Shown: in pieces, positions 9,528-18,882 of the stretch
How the letters are laid out: each line of letters opens with the position of its first letter
How positions within the stretch are numbered: position 1 is the first letter of the stretch
From: Pseudomonas sp. PDM05
GTDB lineage: Bacteria; Pseudomonadota; Gammaproteobacteria; Pseudomonadales; Pseudomonadaceae
DNA: 64,000 bases
Assembly (NCBI RefSeq): GCF_014851685.1
Contig: NZ_JACVAC010000003.1
Span: forward strand, 62,001-126,000
Direction: 5' to 3'
Notes under the pieces: generated by a model
The model's database searches: none
What the model was told of the DNA's origin: nothing
Seen by the model: the letters and a program-made list of their open reading frames with translations, nothing else
Program-made: the position numbers and the translations under genes

Positions 9528-10886
9528 TCAGACGGCGAAGAGCAGGAATTCCCGCTCCCACGAACTGATCACGCGCTTGAAGTTTTCATGCTCGGCCCGC
9601 TTGACCGCGACGTAGCCTGTGATGAATTTCTGACCCAGGTATTTCTCGATGGTCTTGCTGTTTTCCATGCGCTCCAGGGCATCTTCGATGGTCAACGGCA
9701 GGCGCAGGTTGCGTCGCTCGTAACCACGGCCGACCACAGGTGCGCTCGGGTTATGGCCTTCGACCATGCCGATGTAGCCGCACAGCAGGCTGGCGGCAAT
9801 CGCCAGGTACGGGTTGGCGTCGGCGCCCGGCAGGCGGTTTTCCACACGACGGTTCTGCGGGCCGGCATCCGGTACGCGCAGGCCGACGGTGCGGTTTTCT
9901 TCACCCCATTCCACGTTGACCGGCGCCGACGTGTCGGGCAGGAAGCGGCGGAACGAGTTCACGTTGGGGGCGAACAGCGGCAGCAATTCAGGGATGAATT
10001 TCTGCAGGCCGCCAATGTGGTTGAGGAACAGCTGGCTCATGGTCCCGTCTTCATTGGAGAAGACGTTCTTGCCGGTGGCGATGTCGATGATGCTCTGGTG
10101 CAGGTGCATCGCGCTGCCGGGCTCGCCGGTCATGGGCTTGGCCATGAAGGTGGCGGCCACGTCGTGCTTGAGCGCGGCTTCACGCATGGTGCGCTTGAAT
10201 ACCAGGATCTGGTCGGCCAGGGACAGCGCGTCGCCGTGACGGAAGTTGATTTCCATCTGCGCGGTGCCGTCTTCGTGGATCAGGGTGTCGAGGTCCAGCT
10301 CCTGCAGTTCGCACCAGTCGTAGACGTCTTCGAACAACGGGTCGAATTCGTTGGCCGCTTCTATAGAGAAGGACTGGCGACCGGTCTCCGGGCGACCGGA
10401 ACGGCCGATCGGCGGTTGCAGCGGGAAGTCGGGGTCTTCACAGCGTTTGGTCAGGTAGAACTCCATTTCCGGTGCCACGATGGGCTGCCAGCCTTTGTCG
10501 GCGTAGAGCTGGAGAACTTTCTTGAGCACGTTGCGCGGCGACAGCTCGATCGGGTTGCCTTGCTTGTCGTAGGTATCGTGGATCACCTGCGCGGTCGGCT
10601 CGACGGCCCAGGGCACCAGGTAGACGGCGTTCTGGTCGGGGCGGCAGATCATGTCGATGTCGGCCGGGTCGAGCAATTCGTAATAGATGTCGTCTTCGAC
10701 ATAGTCGCCGGTCACGGTCTGCAACAAAACACTCTCGGGCAGGCGCATGCCTTTTTCGGCGATGAACTTGTTGGTCGGCGAGATCTTGCCCCGGGTGATG
10801 CCGGTCAGGTCGCCAATCATGCATTCGACTTCTGTGATCTTGTGGTCTTTCAACCAATCGGTGAGCTGGTCGAGGTTGTTACTCAT
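9528..10886 (-). CDS. spuB: Gamma-glutamylpolyamine synthetase, glutamine-synthetase fold (SpuB)
   Basis: A 452-residue member of the glutamine synthetase family (PuuA/SpuB branch): an N-terminal beta-grasp domain with VECMIGDLTGITRGK, then the catalytic domain with MEFYL, a GSAMHLHQS metal-binding segment and NRRVENRLPGADANPYL. The enzyme uses ATP to join glutamate to a polyamine amine group. I chose the ATG at 10886 (AGAGG upstream); the open frame extends to 11006 without a ribosome site. It is divergent from its paralogue spuI. P. aeruginosa has the hydrolase gene spuA next to it, but none is present here. Confidence 0.92.
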   Translation of the reverse strand: MSNNLDQLTDWLKDHKITEVECMIGDLTGITRGKISPTNKFIAEKGMRLPESVLLQTVTGDYVEDDIYYELLDPADIDMICRPDQNAVYLVPWAVEPTAQVIHDTYDKQGNPIELSPRNVLKKVLQLYADKGWQPIVAPEMEFYLTKRCEDPDFPLQPPIGRSGRPETGRQSFSIEAANEFDPLFEDVYDWCELQELDLDTLIHEDGTAQMEINFRHGDALSLADQILVFKRTMREAALKHDVAATFMAKPMTGEPGSAMHLHQSIIDIATGKNVFSNEDGTMSQLFLNHIGGLQKFIPELLPLFAPNVNSFRRFLPDTSAPVNVEWGEENRTVGLRVPDAGPQNRRVENRLPGADANPYLAIAASLLCGYIGMVEGHNPSAPVVGRGYERRNLRLPLTIEDALERMENSKTIEKYLGQKFITGYVAVKRAEHENFKRVISSWEREFLLFAV

Positions 10887-11494
10887 AAATGCCTCTGGGC
10901 TGGGTTTCCTGGCATCCATTAAAGGCCAGGCGTTGGTTGACGCAGCATCCGCGTCGTCTTTTCGTTCCGGATAGGAGCTTACCTGCCATTTGTGGTGGTG
11001 TTGCATTCCTAAAGCAAAAGCCGTGCAGAATCATGAGCGGCACCTTGGCAGGCGCGCTTCTTGAGACAGGCATAGGAGTCGCGAGGCGGTAAAGACGCAG
11101 GCGGTTGAACCGTCAAGAATATTGACCGGAACACCCACACGGGCAAAGGAAGAATGAGCGATGGAACTGGCCTGCCTGAAGCAGGCAGAGACGCCGGATG
11201 GAGACAGGCGACGCATGAAACACCCCGGTATTATTGCTGTTATGGGTTTGAATCGAGCTTAGCCTTGTTCATTTTTTTACACAACTCCCCCGTAAAAAAT
11301 ACAACACGGCCCGCTCAAGCCCGCGAGTCCTACACCATTCAAAGCGGAAAAATCGCCCCAAAAAGCCCCAAAAAAGCCATTGCAGCGCTTTTTTAGGGCA
11401 AAAAAGGCCTCGCTTGACTTCGGCATGCCGTTCGGGTTGACTGAAACCAGAAAAGATCAATGATTGATATTTTTAACAACAAAGGTGTTGCATC
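10887..11494. other. 608-bp divergent control region between spuB and spuI
   Basis: There is no convincing gene. The part near spuI (11270-11480) is AT-rich with A- and T-runs and must hold the promoter for spuI; the left part should hold the spuB promoter. A nested inverted repeat lies at 11365-11399. The one short open frame on minus (11269-11460) has no homology-like features and no ribosome site. Confidence 0.7.
11365..11399. promoter_or_regulatory. Nested inverted repeat upstream of spuI
   Basis: AAAAAAGC (11370-11377) is mirrored by GCTTTTTT (11387-11394), and an outer GCCC/GGGC pair (11365-11368, 11396-11399) extends it. It lies about 95 bp before the spuI ATG. On either strand it could be a terminator-like leader stem or the operator of a polyamine-responsive regulator. 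Confidence 0.45.
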
Positions 11495-12871
11495 ATGTCG
11501 GTACCCCCGCGTGCCGTTCAGCTTAACGAAGCGAACGCGTTCCTTAAGGATCATCCTGAGGTTCTGTACGTAGACCTTCTAATTGCGGATATGAATGGTG
11601 TGGTGCGCGGCAAGCGCATCGAACGCACCAGCCTCCACAAGGTTTACGAGAAGGGCATTAACCTGCCTGCCTCTTTATTTGCCCTGGATATCAACGGCTC
11701 GACGGTGGAAAGCACCGGCCTGGGCCTGGACATCGGTGATGCTGACCGAATCTGTTATCCGATCCCCGACACCCTGTGCAATGAGCCCTGGCAAAAGCGT
11801 CCAACCGCGCAACTGCTGATGACCATGCACGAACTCGAAGGTGAACCTTTCTTCGCCGACCCGCGCGAAGTGCTCCGCCAAGTTGTAAGCAAATTCGACG
11901 ACCTCGGTCTGACCATCTGCGCCGCCTTCGAGCTTGAGTTCTACCTGATCGACCAGGAGAACGTGAACGGCCGCCCACAACCGCCCCGCTCGCCGATCTC
12001 CGGCAAACGCCCGCACTCGACACAGGTCTACCTGATCGACGACCTCGACGAATACGTCGACTGCCTCCAGGACATCCTGGAAGGTGCCAAGGAGCAAGGC
12101 ATCCCGGCCGACGCCATCGTCAAGGAAAGTGCCCCGGCGCAGTTCGAAGTGAACCTGCACCACGTCGCCGACCCGATCAAGGCGTGCGACTACGCGGTAC
12201 TGCTCAAGCGCCTGATCAAGAACATCGCCTACGACCATGAAATGGACACCACCTTCATGGCCAAGCCTTACCCAGGCCAGGCAGGCAACGGGCTGCACGT
12301 GCACATCTCCATTCTGGACAAGGACGGCAAGAACATCTTTGCCAGCGAGGATCCCGAGCAGAACGCCGCATTGCGTCACGCAATCGGCGGTGTGCTGGAG
12401 ACCCTGCCCGCCCAAATGGCGTTCCTGTGCCCCAACGTCAACTCCTACCGTCGTTTCGGCGCACAGTTCTATGTGCCGAACTCGCCGTGCTGGGGCCTGG
12501 ACAACCGCACCGTGGCGATTCGCGTACCGACCGGCTCGTCCGACGCCGTACGTATCGAACACCGCGTGGCCGGCGCCGACGCCAACCCGTACCTGCTGAT
12601 GGCCTCGGTCCTGGCAGGCGTGCACCACGGTCTGACCAACAAGATCGAACCGGGCGCACCAGTGGAAGGCAACAGCTACGAGCAAAACGAGCAGAGCCTG
12701 CCGAACAACCTGCGTGATGCCCTGCGCGAGCTGGACGACAGCGAGGTGATGGCCAAGTACATCGATCCTAAATACATCGATATCTTCGTCGCCTGTAAGG
12801 AAAGTGAGCTGGAGGAGTTTGAGCACTCCATCTCCGACCTTGAGTACAACTGGTACCTGCATACCGTCTAA
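11495..12871 (+). CDS. spuI: Gamma-glutamylpolyamine synthetase, second copy (SpuI)
   Basis: A 458-residue glutamine-synthetase-fold enzyme, paralogous to SpuB across the window's divergent promoter. It shows DLLIADMNGVVRGKRIER near the start, ELEFYLID, ESAPAQFEVNLHH, GNGLHVHIS and RIEHRVAGADANPYLLMASV, all hallmarks of the catalytic core. It should glutamylate putrescine or another diamine as a first step of the gamma-glutamyl route. The ATG at 11495 has AAAGGTG upstream. A strong terminator follows at 12891. The name spuI rests on position and similarity; which amine each copy prefers cannot be read from sequence. Confidence 0.9.
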   Translation: MSVPPRAVQLNEANAFLKDHPEVLYVDLLIADMNGVVRGKRIERTSLHKVYEKGINLPASLFALDINGSTVESTGLGLDIGDADRICYPIPDTLCNEPWQKRPTAQLLMTMHELEGEPFFADPREVLRQVVSKFDDLGLTICAAFELEFYLIDQENVNGRPQPPRSPISGKRPHSTQVYLIDDLDEYVDCLQDILEGAKEQGIPADAIVKESAPAQFEVNLHHVADPIKACDYAVLLKRLIKNIAYDHEMDTTFMAKPYPGQAGNGLHVHISILDKDGKNIFASEDPEQNAALRHAIGGVLETLPAQMAFLCPNVNSYRRFGAQFYVPNSPCWGLDNRTVAIRVPTGSSDAVRIEHRVAGADANPYLLMASVLAGVHHGLTNKIEPGAPVEGNSYEQNEQSLPNNLRDALRELDDSEVMAKYIDPKYIDIFVACKESELEEFEHSISDLEYNWYLHTV

Positions 12872-12890
12872 CCGGCGGCTGCATAAAAAG

Positions 12891-12925
12891 AACGCCACAG
12901 GCTTTTGGTCTGTGGCGTTTTTTTA
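12891..12925 (+). terminator. Rho-independent terminator of spuI
   Basis: AACGCCACAG (12891-12900), nine-base loop, CTGTGGCGTT (12910-12919), then a T-run. It lies 20 bases after the spuI stop. Confidence 0.92.
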
Positions 12926-12949
12926 TGGGTTTAATTCGGGAGACCGAGG

Positions 12950-13045
12950 TGGCCTCATCGCAGGCAAGCCAGCTCCCACAGTTGACTGCATTCCAAAGCT
13001 GGAACTCGGGCAACTGTGGGAGCCGGCTTGCATGCGATGGCGGCC
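12950..13045. repeat. REP-type inverted repeat, class B
   Basis: TCGCAGGCAAGCCAGCTCCC on the left (ending CACA at 12980) is mirrored, with two changes, by TGTGGGAGCCGGCTTGCATG from 13015. The outer GGTGGCC/GGCGGCC ends also partly pair. It fills most of the gap between the spuI terminator and the TetR gene. Confidence 0.85.
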
Positions 13046-13102
13046 TTGAAGACAACACAGTTTCCTGCTCATACAATGCCCGCTGCCTTGTAGGAGACTT
13101 CC

Positions 13103-13732
13103 ATGCCCCCCCGCCCCGCCGCCCCTCGCAAACCCCGCGCCCGCAGCCAGGCCCGGATCGACGCGATCCTCGACGCCGCCCGCACCTTGCTGGCCGCCGA
13201 AGGGGTGGCCGGTTTGTCGATCTATAGCGTGGCCGAGCGCGCGCAGATCCCGCCATCGTCGGTGTACCACTTTTTCGCCAGCGTACCGGCGCTGCTGGAA
13301 GCGTTGACGGCGGATGTGCACGCGGCCTTCCGTGCAGCAATCCAGGCGCCCATCGAGCATGAATCACTCAAGCACTGGCGGGACCTGTCCTACATCGTTG
13401 AACAGCGCATGCTGACCATCTATGAGCACGACGCCGCCGCACGCCAGTTGATCCTGGCGCAGCACGGGCTGACCGAAGTGACCCAGGCCGACCGTCAGCA
13501 TGACTTGGAATTGGGCGACTTGATGCTCACGGTGTTCAACCGCCACTTCGAAGTGCCGACCTTGCCCAAAGACGTGGATGTGTTTGCGCTGGCACTGGAA
13601 CTGAGCGACCGCGTGTATGCACGCTCGATGCATCAGCATGGGCTGATCACGCCGCGCATGGCGGAGGAAGGGATGCGGGTGTTTGATGCGTATGTGGGGC
13701 TGTATTTGCCGGCCTACCTGCCCAAGCGTTGA
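13103..13732 (+). CDS. TetR/AcrR-family transcriptional regulator
   Basis: A 209-residue regulator with an arginine- and proline-rich N-terminus (MPPRPAAPRKPRARSQ), a TetR HTH at about 18-70 (GLSIYSVAERAQIPPSSVYH) and a helical ligand domain to the end. It lies at the end of the ssu block, convergent with ssuF. I recall a TetR gene at the same place next to the ssu cluster in P. putida, but no direct link to sulfonate control is known to me. AGGAG lies upstream of the ATG (GTAGGAGACTTCC). Ligand and targets are unknown. Confidence 0.85.
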   Translation: MPPRPAAPRKPRARSQARIDAILDAARTLLAAEGVAGLSIYSVAERAQIPPSSVYHFFASVPALLEALTADVHAAFRAAIQAPIEHESLKHWRDLSYIVEQRMLTIYEHDAAARQLILAQHGLTEVTQADRQHDLELGDLMLTVFNRHFEVPTLPKDVDVFALALELSDRVYARSMHQHGLITPRMAEEGMRVFDAYVGLYLPAYLPKR

Positions 13733-13751
13733 ACCTTGTGGTGGCGGGGTG

Positions 13752-13836
13752 GGCCCCTTCGCAGGCAAGCCAGCTCCCACATTTGACGGTGTTCACAAAT
13801 CAAAATGGGGGAGCTGGCTTGCCTGCGATGGCGACC
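13752..13836. repeat. REP-type inverted repeat, class B
   Basis: CTTCGCAGGCAAGCCAGCTC then CCACA on the left, and GGGGAGCTGGCTTGCCTGCG on the right from 13807. It sits between the convergent TetR and ssuF genes. Confidence 0.88.
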
Positions 13837-13852
13837 TCAGGAACGCTGCCAA

Positions 13853-14068
13853 TCACAACTTGGCAATCGACACCTCAGTCGACTTAACAAAGGCAATCAC
13901 CTCACTGCCAATCACCAGTTCCAGCTCCTTGACCGAGCGGGTGGTGATCACGGAAGTGACAATGCCGGACGCGGTCTGCACGTCGATTTCCGACAGCACG
14001 TCGCCTACGACGATTTCCTTGATGGTGCCTTTGAACTGGTTGCGCACGTTGATGGCTTTAATAGTCAT
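13853..14068 (-). CDS. ssuF: Small molybdopterin-binding (TOBE/Mop) protein SsuF
   Basis: This 71-residue protein is a single TOBE/Mop domain: it starts MTIKAINVRNQFKGTIKEIV and contains GIVTSVITTRSVKELEL, as in molbindins that hold molybdate or other oxyanions. In P. putida the equivalent gene ends the ssu operon and is called ssuF; it is needed for full growth on sulfonates though its role is unclear. The ATG at 14068 has AGAGA upstream; the longer frame to 14176 would overlap ssuB. It begins 28 bp after ssuB and is the last gene of the operon. Confidence 0.88.
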   Translation of the reverse strand: MTIKAINVRNQFKGTIKEIVVGDVLSEIDVQTASGIVTSVITTRSVKELELVIGSEVIAFVKSTEVSIAKL

Positions 14069-14096
14069 GGAGTTCTCTCTTCGTGGGACGCGTGAG

Positions 14097-14903
14097 TTAT
14101 TGAGCCCAACGCAATTGCGTAGGCAGCGGTGAAACAGGTTCGGGTTCCGGCGGCGTGCCGGGCAGCGACAGCACACGGTTGAGCACTTCGGCTTCCAGCG
14201 CCGCCAGGCGATGGGAACCCCGGGCGCGCGGGCGTGGCAGGTCGACGATCAGGTCCAGGCCGATTTCGCCGTCTTCGATCAAAATCACCCGGTCGGCAAT
14301 CGCCACGGCTTCGCTCACGTCGTGGGTCACCAACAACACGGTAAAGCCGTGCTTGCGCCAGAGGTTTTCGATCAGTTGCTGCATCTCGATACGGGTCAGT
14401 GCATCCAGTGCGCCCAGCGGTTCGTCGAGCAGCAACAGGCGCGGTTGGTGGATCAAGGCGCGCGCCAGGGCCACCCGTTGTTTCTGGCCGCCGGACAGGG
14501 CCGCCGGCCATTCATTCGCACGCTCGGCCAGGCCGACCGCTTCCAGGGCTTCCAAGGCTTTGGGGCGCCAGTTGCCCTTGAGGCCCAGGCCCACGTTGTC
14601 GATGATCTTTTTCCACGGCAGCAGGCGTGCTTCCTGGAACATCAGCCGCGTGTCTTCAATCGCCTCGCTCAACGGCGCGGAACCAGCCAACAACTCACCG
14701 CTGCTGGCCTTGTCCAGGCCGGCGAGCAGGCGCAGCAGGGTACTTTTGCCGCAACCGCTGCGACCGACCACCGCTACGAATTGACCGGCCGGAATATGCA
14801 GGTCGATGTCCTTGAGCACTTCCCGCGCACCAAAGGCCTTGCGCAGCTTGCGCACAGCCAGCGGGATCCCCTTGAGCAGGCGCGGAGGTTGTTGAGCAGT
14901 CAT
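14097..14903 (-). CDS. ssuB: Aliphatic sulfonate ABC transporter ATPase SsuB
   Basis: A 268-residue ATPase with Walker [10 protein letters not shown] (47-55), signature LSGGQ (136-140), Walker [13 protein letters not shown] (156-167) and the switch [10 protein letters not shown]. The [11 protein letters not shown]-loop is typical of nitrate/sulfonate/taurine importers. It drives uptake of alkanesulfonates through SsuC. The ATG at 14903 overlaps the ssuC stop (ATGA). A proline-rich C-terminal tail of about 20 residues is slightly longer than in E. coli SsuB. Confidence 0.94.
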   Translation of the reverse strand: MTAQQPPRLLKGIPLAVRKLRKAFGAREVLKDIDLHIPAGQFVAVVGRSGCGKSTLLRLLAGLDKASSGELLAGSAPLSEAIEDTRLMFQEARLLPWKKIIDNVGLGLKGNWRPKALEALEAVGLAERANEWPAALSGGQKQRVALARALIHQPRLLLLDEPLGALDALTRIEMQQLIENLWRKHGFTVLLVTHDVSEAVAIADRVILIEDGEIGLDLIVDLPRPRARGSHRLAALEAEVLNRVLSLPGTPPEPEPVSPLPTQLRWAQ

Positions 14904-15688
14904 GCCGCACCTCCTTTATTTACTTGATACGCCGGATGCCAGCGCAGCCACACACGCTCCAGGCCGCGCGCCGCGAGGTCGGCGAGCTTGCCGAGGATCG
15001 CGTACATCACGATGGCCAGCACCACCACGTCGGTTTGCAGGAACTCCCGGGCGTTCATTGCCAGATAACCGATGCCCGAGCTGGCGGAGATAGTTTCCGC
15101 CACGATCAGCGTCAGCCACATAAAGCCCAGGGCAAAGCGCACCCCCACCAGGATCGAAGGCAGCGCACCCGGCAGGATCACCTGACGGAACAGGCTGAAC
15201 CCGGACAAGCCATAGCTGCGCGACATTTCCACCAGCGCCGGGTCGACGTTGCGGATGCCGTGGTAGGTGTTCAGGTAGATCGGGAACAGCGTGCCGAGGG
15301 CGACCAGGAAAATCTTCGCGGTCTCGTCGATGCCGAACCACAGGATCACCAGTGGGATCAGCGCCAGGTGCGGCACGTTGCGGATCATTTGCACCGAGCT
15401 GTCCAGCAGGCGCTCGCCCCATTGCGACAGGCCGGTGATAAAGCCCAGGGCCAGACCGATGCCGCCACCGATCACAAACCCCAGGCCCGCACGCCAGCCA
15501 CTGATGGCCAGGTGCGTCCAGATTTCGCCGCTGGCCACCAAGTGGACTCCAGCTGCGATCACCGCGCTCGGCGCCGGCAGAATGCGCGTCGACAACCAAC
15601 CGGCCGACACCGACAGCTGCCATATCGCCAGCAACAGGATCGGCAGCACCCAGGGCGCGACGCGATGGCTCAATTTTTCATAGTTCAT
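14900..15688 (-). CDS. ssuC: Aliphatic sulfonate ABC transporter permease SsuC
   Basis: A 262-residue inner-membrane permease with about six spans. It begins [20 protein letters not shown], and the coupling loop [20 protein letters not shown] is of the SsuC/TauC type. The true start is the ATG at 15688; the open frame continues upstream to 15976, but that part is arginine-rich shadow of ssuD. It lies between ssuD and ssuB in one operon, nine bases from the ssuD stop. Confidence 0.94.
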   Translation of the reverse strand: MNYEKLSHRVAPWVLPILLLAIWQLSVSAGWLSTRILPAPSAVIAAGVHLVASGEIWTHLAISGWRAGLGFVIGGGIGLALGFITGLSQWGERLLDSSVQMIRNVPHLALIPLVILWFGIDETAKIFLVALGTLFPIYLNTYHGIRNVDPALVEMSRSYGLSGFSLFRQVILPGALPSILVGVRFALGFMWLTLIVAETISASSGIGYLAMNAREFLQTDVVVLAIVMYAILGKLADLAARGLERVWLRWHPAYQVNKGGAA

Positions 15689-15696
15689 GGGCCGCC

Positions 15697-16845
15697 TCAG
15701 CTCGCCGACGCAGCTTTGGGAAGGATGTCGTTGGCGACCATCTCGCCGAACGGGCTGACGTACCCGGCGCCTTTGGGCAGTTCGGGACGTTCGACATCCA
15801 GATGTGGGAACAGCAGTTCGGCGACGCGATACGACTCTTCCAGGTGTGGGTAACCGGAGAAGATAAAGGTGTCGATACCCAGGTCCGCGTATTCCTTGAC
15901 CCGCGCCGCGACGGTCGGGCCGTCGCCCACCAGCGCCGTGCCCGCACCGCCGCGCACCAGGCCGACGCCGGCCCACAGGTTGGGGCTGACTTCGAGGTTA
16001 TCGCGGCTGCCGCCGTGCAATGCGGCCATGCGTTGCTGGCCCACCGAGTCAAACCGCGACAGCGAGGCCTGGGCGCGGGCGATGGTGTCGTCGTCGACGT
16101 GAGAGATCAGCTTGTCGGCGGCTTTCCATGCCTCTTCGTTGGTTTCGCGCACGATCACATGCAAGCGGATGCCGAAGCGCAGGGTGCGCCCAAGGTTCTC
16201 GGCCTTGGCCCGCACCTGGGCGATTTTTTCCGCGACGGCGGCAGGCGGCTCACCCCAGGTCAGCACCATGTCCACCTGTTCGGCCGCCAAGTCCTGGGCC
16301 GCGTCGGAGGAACCGCCGAAGTACAGCGGCGGACGCGGCTGCTGGATCGGCGGGTAGAGCAATTTGGCGCCTTTGACGCTGATGTGCTCGCCGTCATAGT
16401 CCACGGTTTCGCCTTCCAGCACGCGCCGCCAGATGCGGGTGAACTCCACCGAGGCCTGGTAACGCTCCTCATGGCTCAGGAACAAACCATCACCGGCCAA
16501 CTCTTCCGGGTCCCCGCCCGTCACCAGGTTGAACAACGCGCGGCCGCCGGACAGACGGTCCAGAGTCGCGGCCTGACGCGCCGCCACCGTCGGGGAGATG
16601 ATCCCGGGGCGCAGGGCGACAAGGAATTTCAACCGCTGGGTCACCGGGATCAGCGACGCGGCCACCAGCCACGAGTCTTCGCACGAACGCCCGGTGGGGA
16701 TCAGCACCCCGCCGAAGCCCAGGCGATCAGCGGCCTGGGCCACTTGCTGCAAATAACCGTGGTCAACGGCGCGAGCGCCTTCGGCGGTGCCAAGGTAATG
16801 GCCGTCGCCGTGGGTGGGCAGGAACCAGAAAATATTGAGGCTCAT
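15697..16845 (-). CDS. ssuD: FMNH2-dependent alkanesulfonate monooxygenase SsuD
   Basis: A 382-residue flavin-dependent monooxygenase of the bacterial luciferase-like family, starting [20 protein letters not shown]. It carries the [11 protein letters not shown] and [16 protein letters not shown] segments of SsuD. With reduced FMN from SsuE it cleaves alkanesulfonates to an aldehyde and sulfite, releasing sulfur during sulfate limitation. The ATG at 16845 has GGAG nearby; the extended frame to 16887 is not supported. Length matches the E. coli enzyme (381). A 25-bp gap separates it from ssuA. Confidence 0.96.
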   Translation of the reverse strand: MSLNIFWFLPTHGDGHYLGTAEGARAVDHGYLQQVAQAADRLGFGGVLIPTGRSCEDSWLVAASLIPVTQRLKFLVALRPGIISPTVAARQAATLDRLSGGRALFNLVTGGDPEELAGDGLFLSHEERYQASVEFTRIWRRVLEGETVDYDGEHISVKGAKLLYPPIQQPRPPLYFGGSSDAAQDLAAEQVDMVLTWGEPPAAVAEKIAQVRAKAENLGRTLRFGIRLHVIVRETNEEAWKAADKLISHVDDDTIARAQASLSRFDSVGQQRMAALHGGSRDNLEVSPNLWAGVGLVRGGAGTALVGDGPTVAARVKEYADLGIDTFIFSGYPHLEESYRVAELLFPHLDVERPELPKGAGYVSPFGEMVANDILPKAASAS

Positions 16846-16870
16846 GGAGTTGTCTCCTGAAGTAGTCGGA

Positions 16871-17839
16871 TTACGGCGCTTTGGCAACGGCTGCGGGTGG
16901 CGTCCAGATCACGTCCTTGATGCTCAAGGGTTTGGGGATCAATTTGAGTTGGTAGAAGCTGTCGGCGATTTTTTGCTGGGCGGCGACCACTTCCGGCGTC
17001 AGGAACAGCGCGCCGTAGCCCTGGCGTTTCACCGAGGTCAGGGTGATGTCGGCCGGCAGGCCGAGCAGCGGTGCGACTTGTTCAGTGACTTCCTGCGGGT
17101 TGGCCTTGGACCACTCGCCCACGGCGCGCACTTCTTCGATCAGCGCCTTGACCACTTCCGGGTGTTTTTCGGCGTAAGGCTTGGTGGCCAGGTAGAACTG
17201 ATGGTTGTCGGCGATGCCGGTGCCGTCACGCAGGGTGCGCGCTTGCAGTTGTTTCTCGGCGGCGGCCTGGTACGGGTCCCAGATCACCCAGGCGTCCACG
17301 CTGCCGCGCTCGAACGCGGCGCGGGCATCGGCGGGCGGCAGGAATACGGTCTGCACGTCGGTGTATTTGAGGCCGGCGTCTTCCAGCGCACGTACCAGCA
17401 GGTAGTGCACGTTGGAGCCTTTGTTGAGCACGATTTTCTTGCCCTTGAGCTCGGCCACGGATTTGATCGGCGAGTCTTTCGGCACCAGGATCGCTTCGCT
17501 GGTCGGCGCTGGCGGCTCGTAGGCGACATAAAGCAGGTCGGCACCGGCGGCCTGGGCGAACACCGGAGGGGTTTCGCCGGTGACGCCAAAGTCGATGGAG
17601 CCGACGTTGAGGCCTTCGAGCAATTGCGGGCCGCCTGGGAACTCGGTCCACTGCACGTTGACGCCTTGGGCGGCGAGGCGTTTTTCCAACGTGCCCTTGG
17701 CCTTGAGCAGCACCAGCGTGCCGTATTTCTGATAACCGATCCGCAGGGTCTCGGCGGCTTGGGCTTGAACAATGGCGCCGAAGGACACAGCCGCAGCAAA
17801 CAGTGCGACCAGGCCACGACGCAAGATGGCAGTGCGCAT
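16871..17839 (-). CDS. ssuA: Periplasmic aliphatic sulfonate-binding protein SsuA
   Basis: A 322-residue secreted protein with signal peptide (1 to about 29, ending AIVQAQA), then [20 protein letters not shown], the start of SsuA/TauA-type binding proteins. [19 protein letters not shown] is the usual ligand-pocket region. It delivers sulfonates to SsuC/SsuB. The ATG at 17839 follows GAGAG; the frame to 17956 overlaps ssuE only in reading. The gene lies 97 bp after ssuE and directly before ssuD. Confidence 0.94.
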   Translation of the reverse strand: MRTAILRRGLVALFAAAVSFGAIVQAQAAETLRIGYQKYGTLVLLKAKGTLEKRLAAQGVNVQWTEFPGGPQLLEGLNVGSIDFGVTGETPPVFAQAAGADLLYVAYEPPAPTSEAILVPKDSPIKSVAELKGKKIVLNKGSNVHYLLVRALEDAGLKYTDVQTVFLPPADARAAFERGSVDAWVIWDPYQAAAEKQLQARTLRDGTGIADNHQFYLATKPYAEKHPEVVKALIEEVRAVGEWSKANPQEVTEQVAPLLGLPADITLTSVKRQGYGALFLTPEVVAAQQKIADSFYQLKLIPKPLSIKDVIWTPPAAVAKAP

Positions 17840-17936
17840 GGCGCTCTCTCCAAATAATGCGTTTAGGGGGTTGGCTGCACCTGCTTGGCCGTTGGCGGCT
17901 GAGTAAGGTGAGTAAATCTTTTTAGTGCGGTGAGGC

Positions 17937-18530
17937 TCAAATGCTCCAGCGAGCACTCAACAAACGTTCATTCAACACATGGGGGTCCAGCGGTTTCGGG
18001 CGACGGGCCATGGCGCCGTAGAGCGTTTCCAGCGCTTCGTGCAAACGCTGTTCGAGTACCGGCACCAACTGCGCCTGGGCACTGCCTTCGGCGTATGCAA
18101 TCTGGCTGTCTTCGGCAAAGATGCCGTGGAGCAATTCCTGGGCCTTGAGCGCCGACAGCACCGGCTTCAAGGCGTAGTCCACCGCCAGCATGTGGGCGAT
18201 GCTGCCGCCGGTGGCCATTGGCAAGACGATCTTGTGGGCCAGGGCGCGTTCGGGCAGCAGGTCCAGCACGGTTTTCAGCGCACCGGAGAACGAGGCCTTG
18301 TACACCGGCGTGGCGATCACCAGACCGTCTGCGTTGGCGACCTGTTGCAGCAGGTCGATGACCTTGGGGCTATCGAAACGGGCGTGCAACAAGTCTTCAG
18401 CCGGGAAGTCCCGAATCTGGTAACTCACCACCTCCACACCTTTGTCTTGCAACCACTGACGGGTTTTTTCCAGCAACACCCCGGAGCGGGAACGCTGGCT
18501 GGGACTGCCTCCAAGTGTTACGACCAACAT
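17937..18530 (-). CDS. ssuE: NAD(P)H-dependent FMN reductase SsuE
   Basis: A 197-residue flavodoxin-fold reductase. The N-terminal [14 protein letters not shown] loop binds the FMN phosphate, and the [21 protein letters not shown] segment is the classic SsuE motif. It supplies FMNH2 to SsuD. It is the first gene of the ssuE-A-D-C-B-F operon, read leftward. An AT-rich palindrome at 18606-18625 lies about 80 bp upstream, where the sulfate-starvation promoter is expected. The transcript start is separated from lsfA by a terminator and a REP element. Confidence 0.95.
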   Translation of the reverse strand: MLVVTLGGSPSQRSRSGVLLEKTRQWLQDKGVEVVSYQIRDFPAEDLLHARFDSPKVIDLLQQVANADGLVIATPVYKASFSGALKTVLDLLPERALAHKIVLPMATGGSIAHMLAVDYALKPVLSALKAQELLHGIFAEDSQIAYAEGSAQAQLVPVLEQRLHEALETLYGAMARRPKPLDPHVLNERLLSARWSI

Positions 18531-18605
18531 GCAGTAATTCCTTGAGCAAGTGCCGGCGGTTCGCTGTGTGGCGATGGCGCCAAGATGGAACAGACCTTAT
18601 CAGCA

Positions 18606-18625
18606 GATTTATATATCTATAAATC
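18606..18625 (-). promoter_or_regulatory. AT-rich palindrome upstream of ssuE
   Basis: GATTTATA (18606-18613), four-base centre, TATAAATC (18618-18625): perfect 8-bp arms. It lies 76-95 bp before the ssuE start. A regulator of sulfur starvation such as CysB is the natural candidate, but the match to a defined site was not computed. Confidence 0.5.
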
Positions 18626-18682
18626 TTATTTTTTCATTTGTTTATTCTTTAAATGCATATGCGGATGATGAAACGCCGGGCG

Positions 18683-18707
18683 AAAAAAAAGGCCGTGAAA
18701 ACGGCCT
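18683..18707 (-). terminator. Rho-independent terminator of lsfA
   Basis: Read on the minus strand: AGGCCGT, loop TTTC, ACGGCCT, then eight Ts. It lies about 175 bp beyond the lsfA stop, on the far side of the REP element. Confidence 0.88.
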
Positions 18708-18765
18708 GAAAACCCCTGCATTGTGAGCCTTGAAATGAGATCTGGAACATGTGGAAGGCGCGCTG

Positions 18766-18872
18766 TGTGGGAGCGGGCTTGCTCGCGAACGCGGTGTATC
18801 AGCCACCGAATGTATTGGCTGACACTCCGCGTTCGCGAGCAAGCCCGCTCCCACACAAGCCCGCTCCCACAG
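18766..18872. repeat. REP-type inverted repeat, class A, with an extra half unit
   Basis: TGTGGGAGCGGGCTTGCTCG at 18766 and its mirror ending at 18855, followed by a second partial arm AAGCCCGCTCCCACA (18857-18871). The inner part also pairs (GCGGTGT...ACTCCGC), making a long stem. It lies just after the lsfA stop. Confidence 0.9.
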
Positions 18873-18882
18873 GGTTGCTGTG

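Larger units (their letters stand above)
18531..18882. other. 352-bp gap between ssuE and lsfA
   Basis: It holds, from left to right, the ssuE promoter region with an AT-rich palindrome (18606-18625), the lsfA terminator (18683-18707) and a class A REP element (18766-18872). I see no gene in it. Confidence 0.85.

Noticed and set aside
11031-11070. Sigma-54 promoter (TGGCAGG-N4-CTTCT) in the spuB-spuI gap
   Set aside because: The -12 part deviates from the TTGC consensus and the position is far from both starts.
11269-11460. A 63-codon minus-strand frame in the spuB-spuI control region
   Set aside because: No ribosome site, the sequence is A/T-run-rich control DNA, and the predicted peptide is a random mixture of W, F and R.
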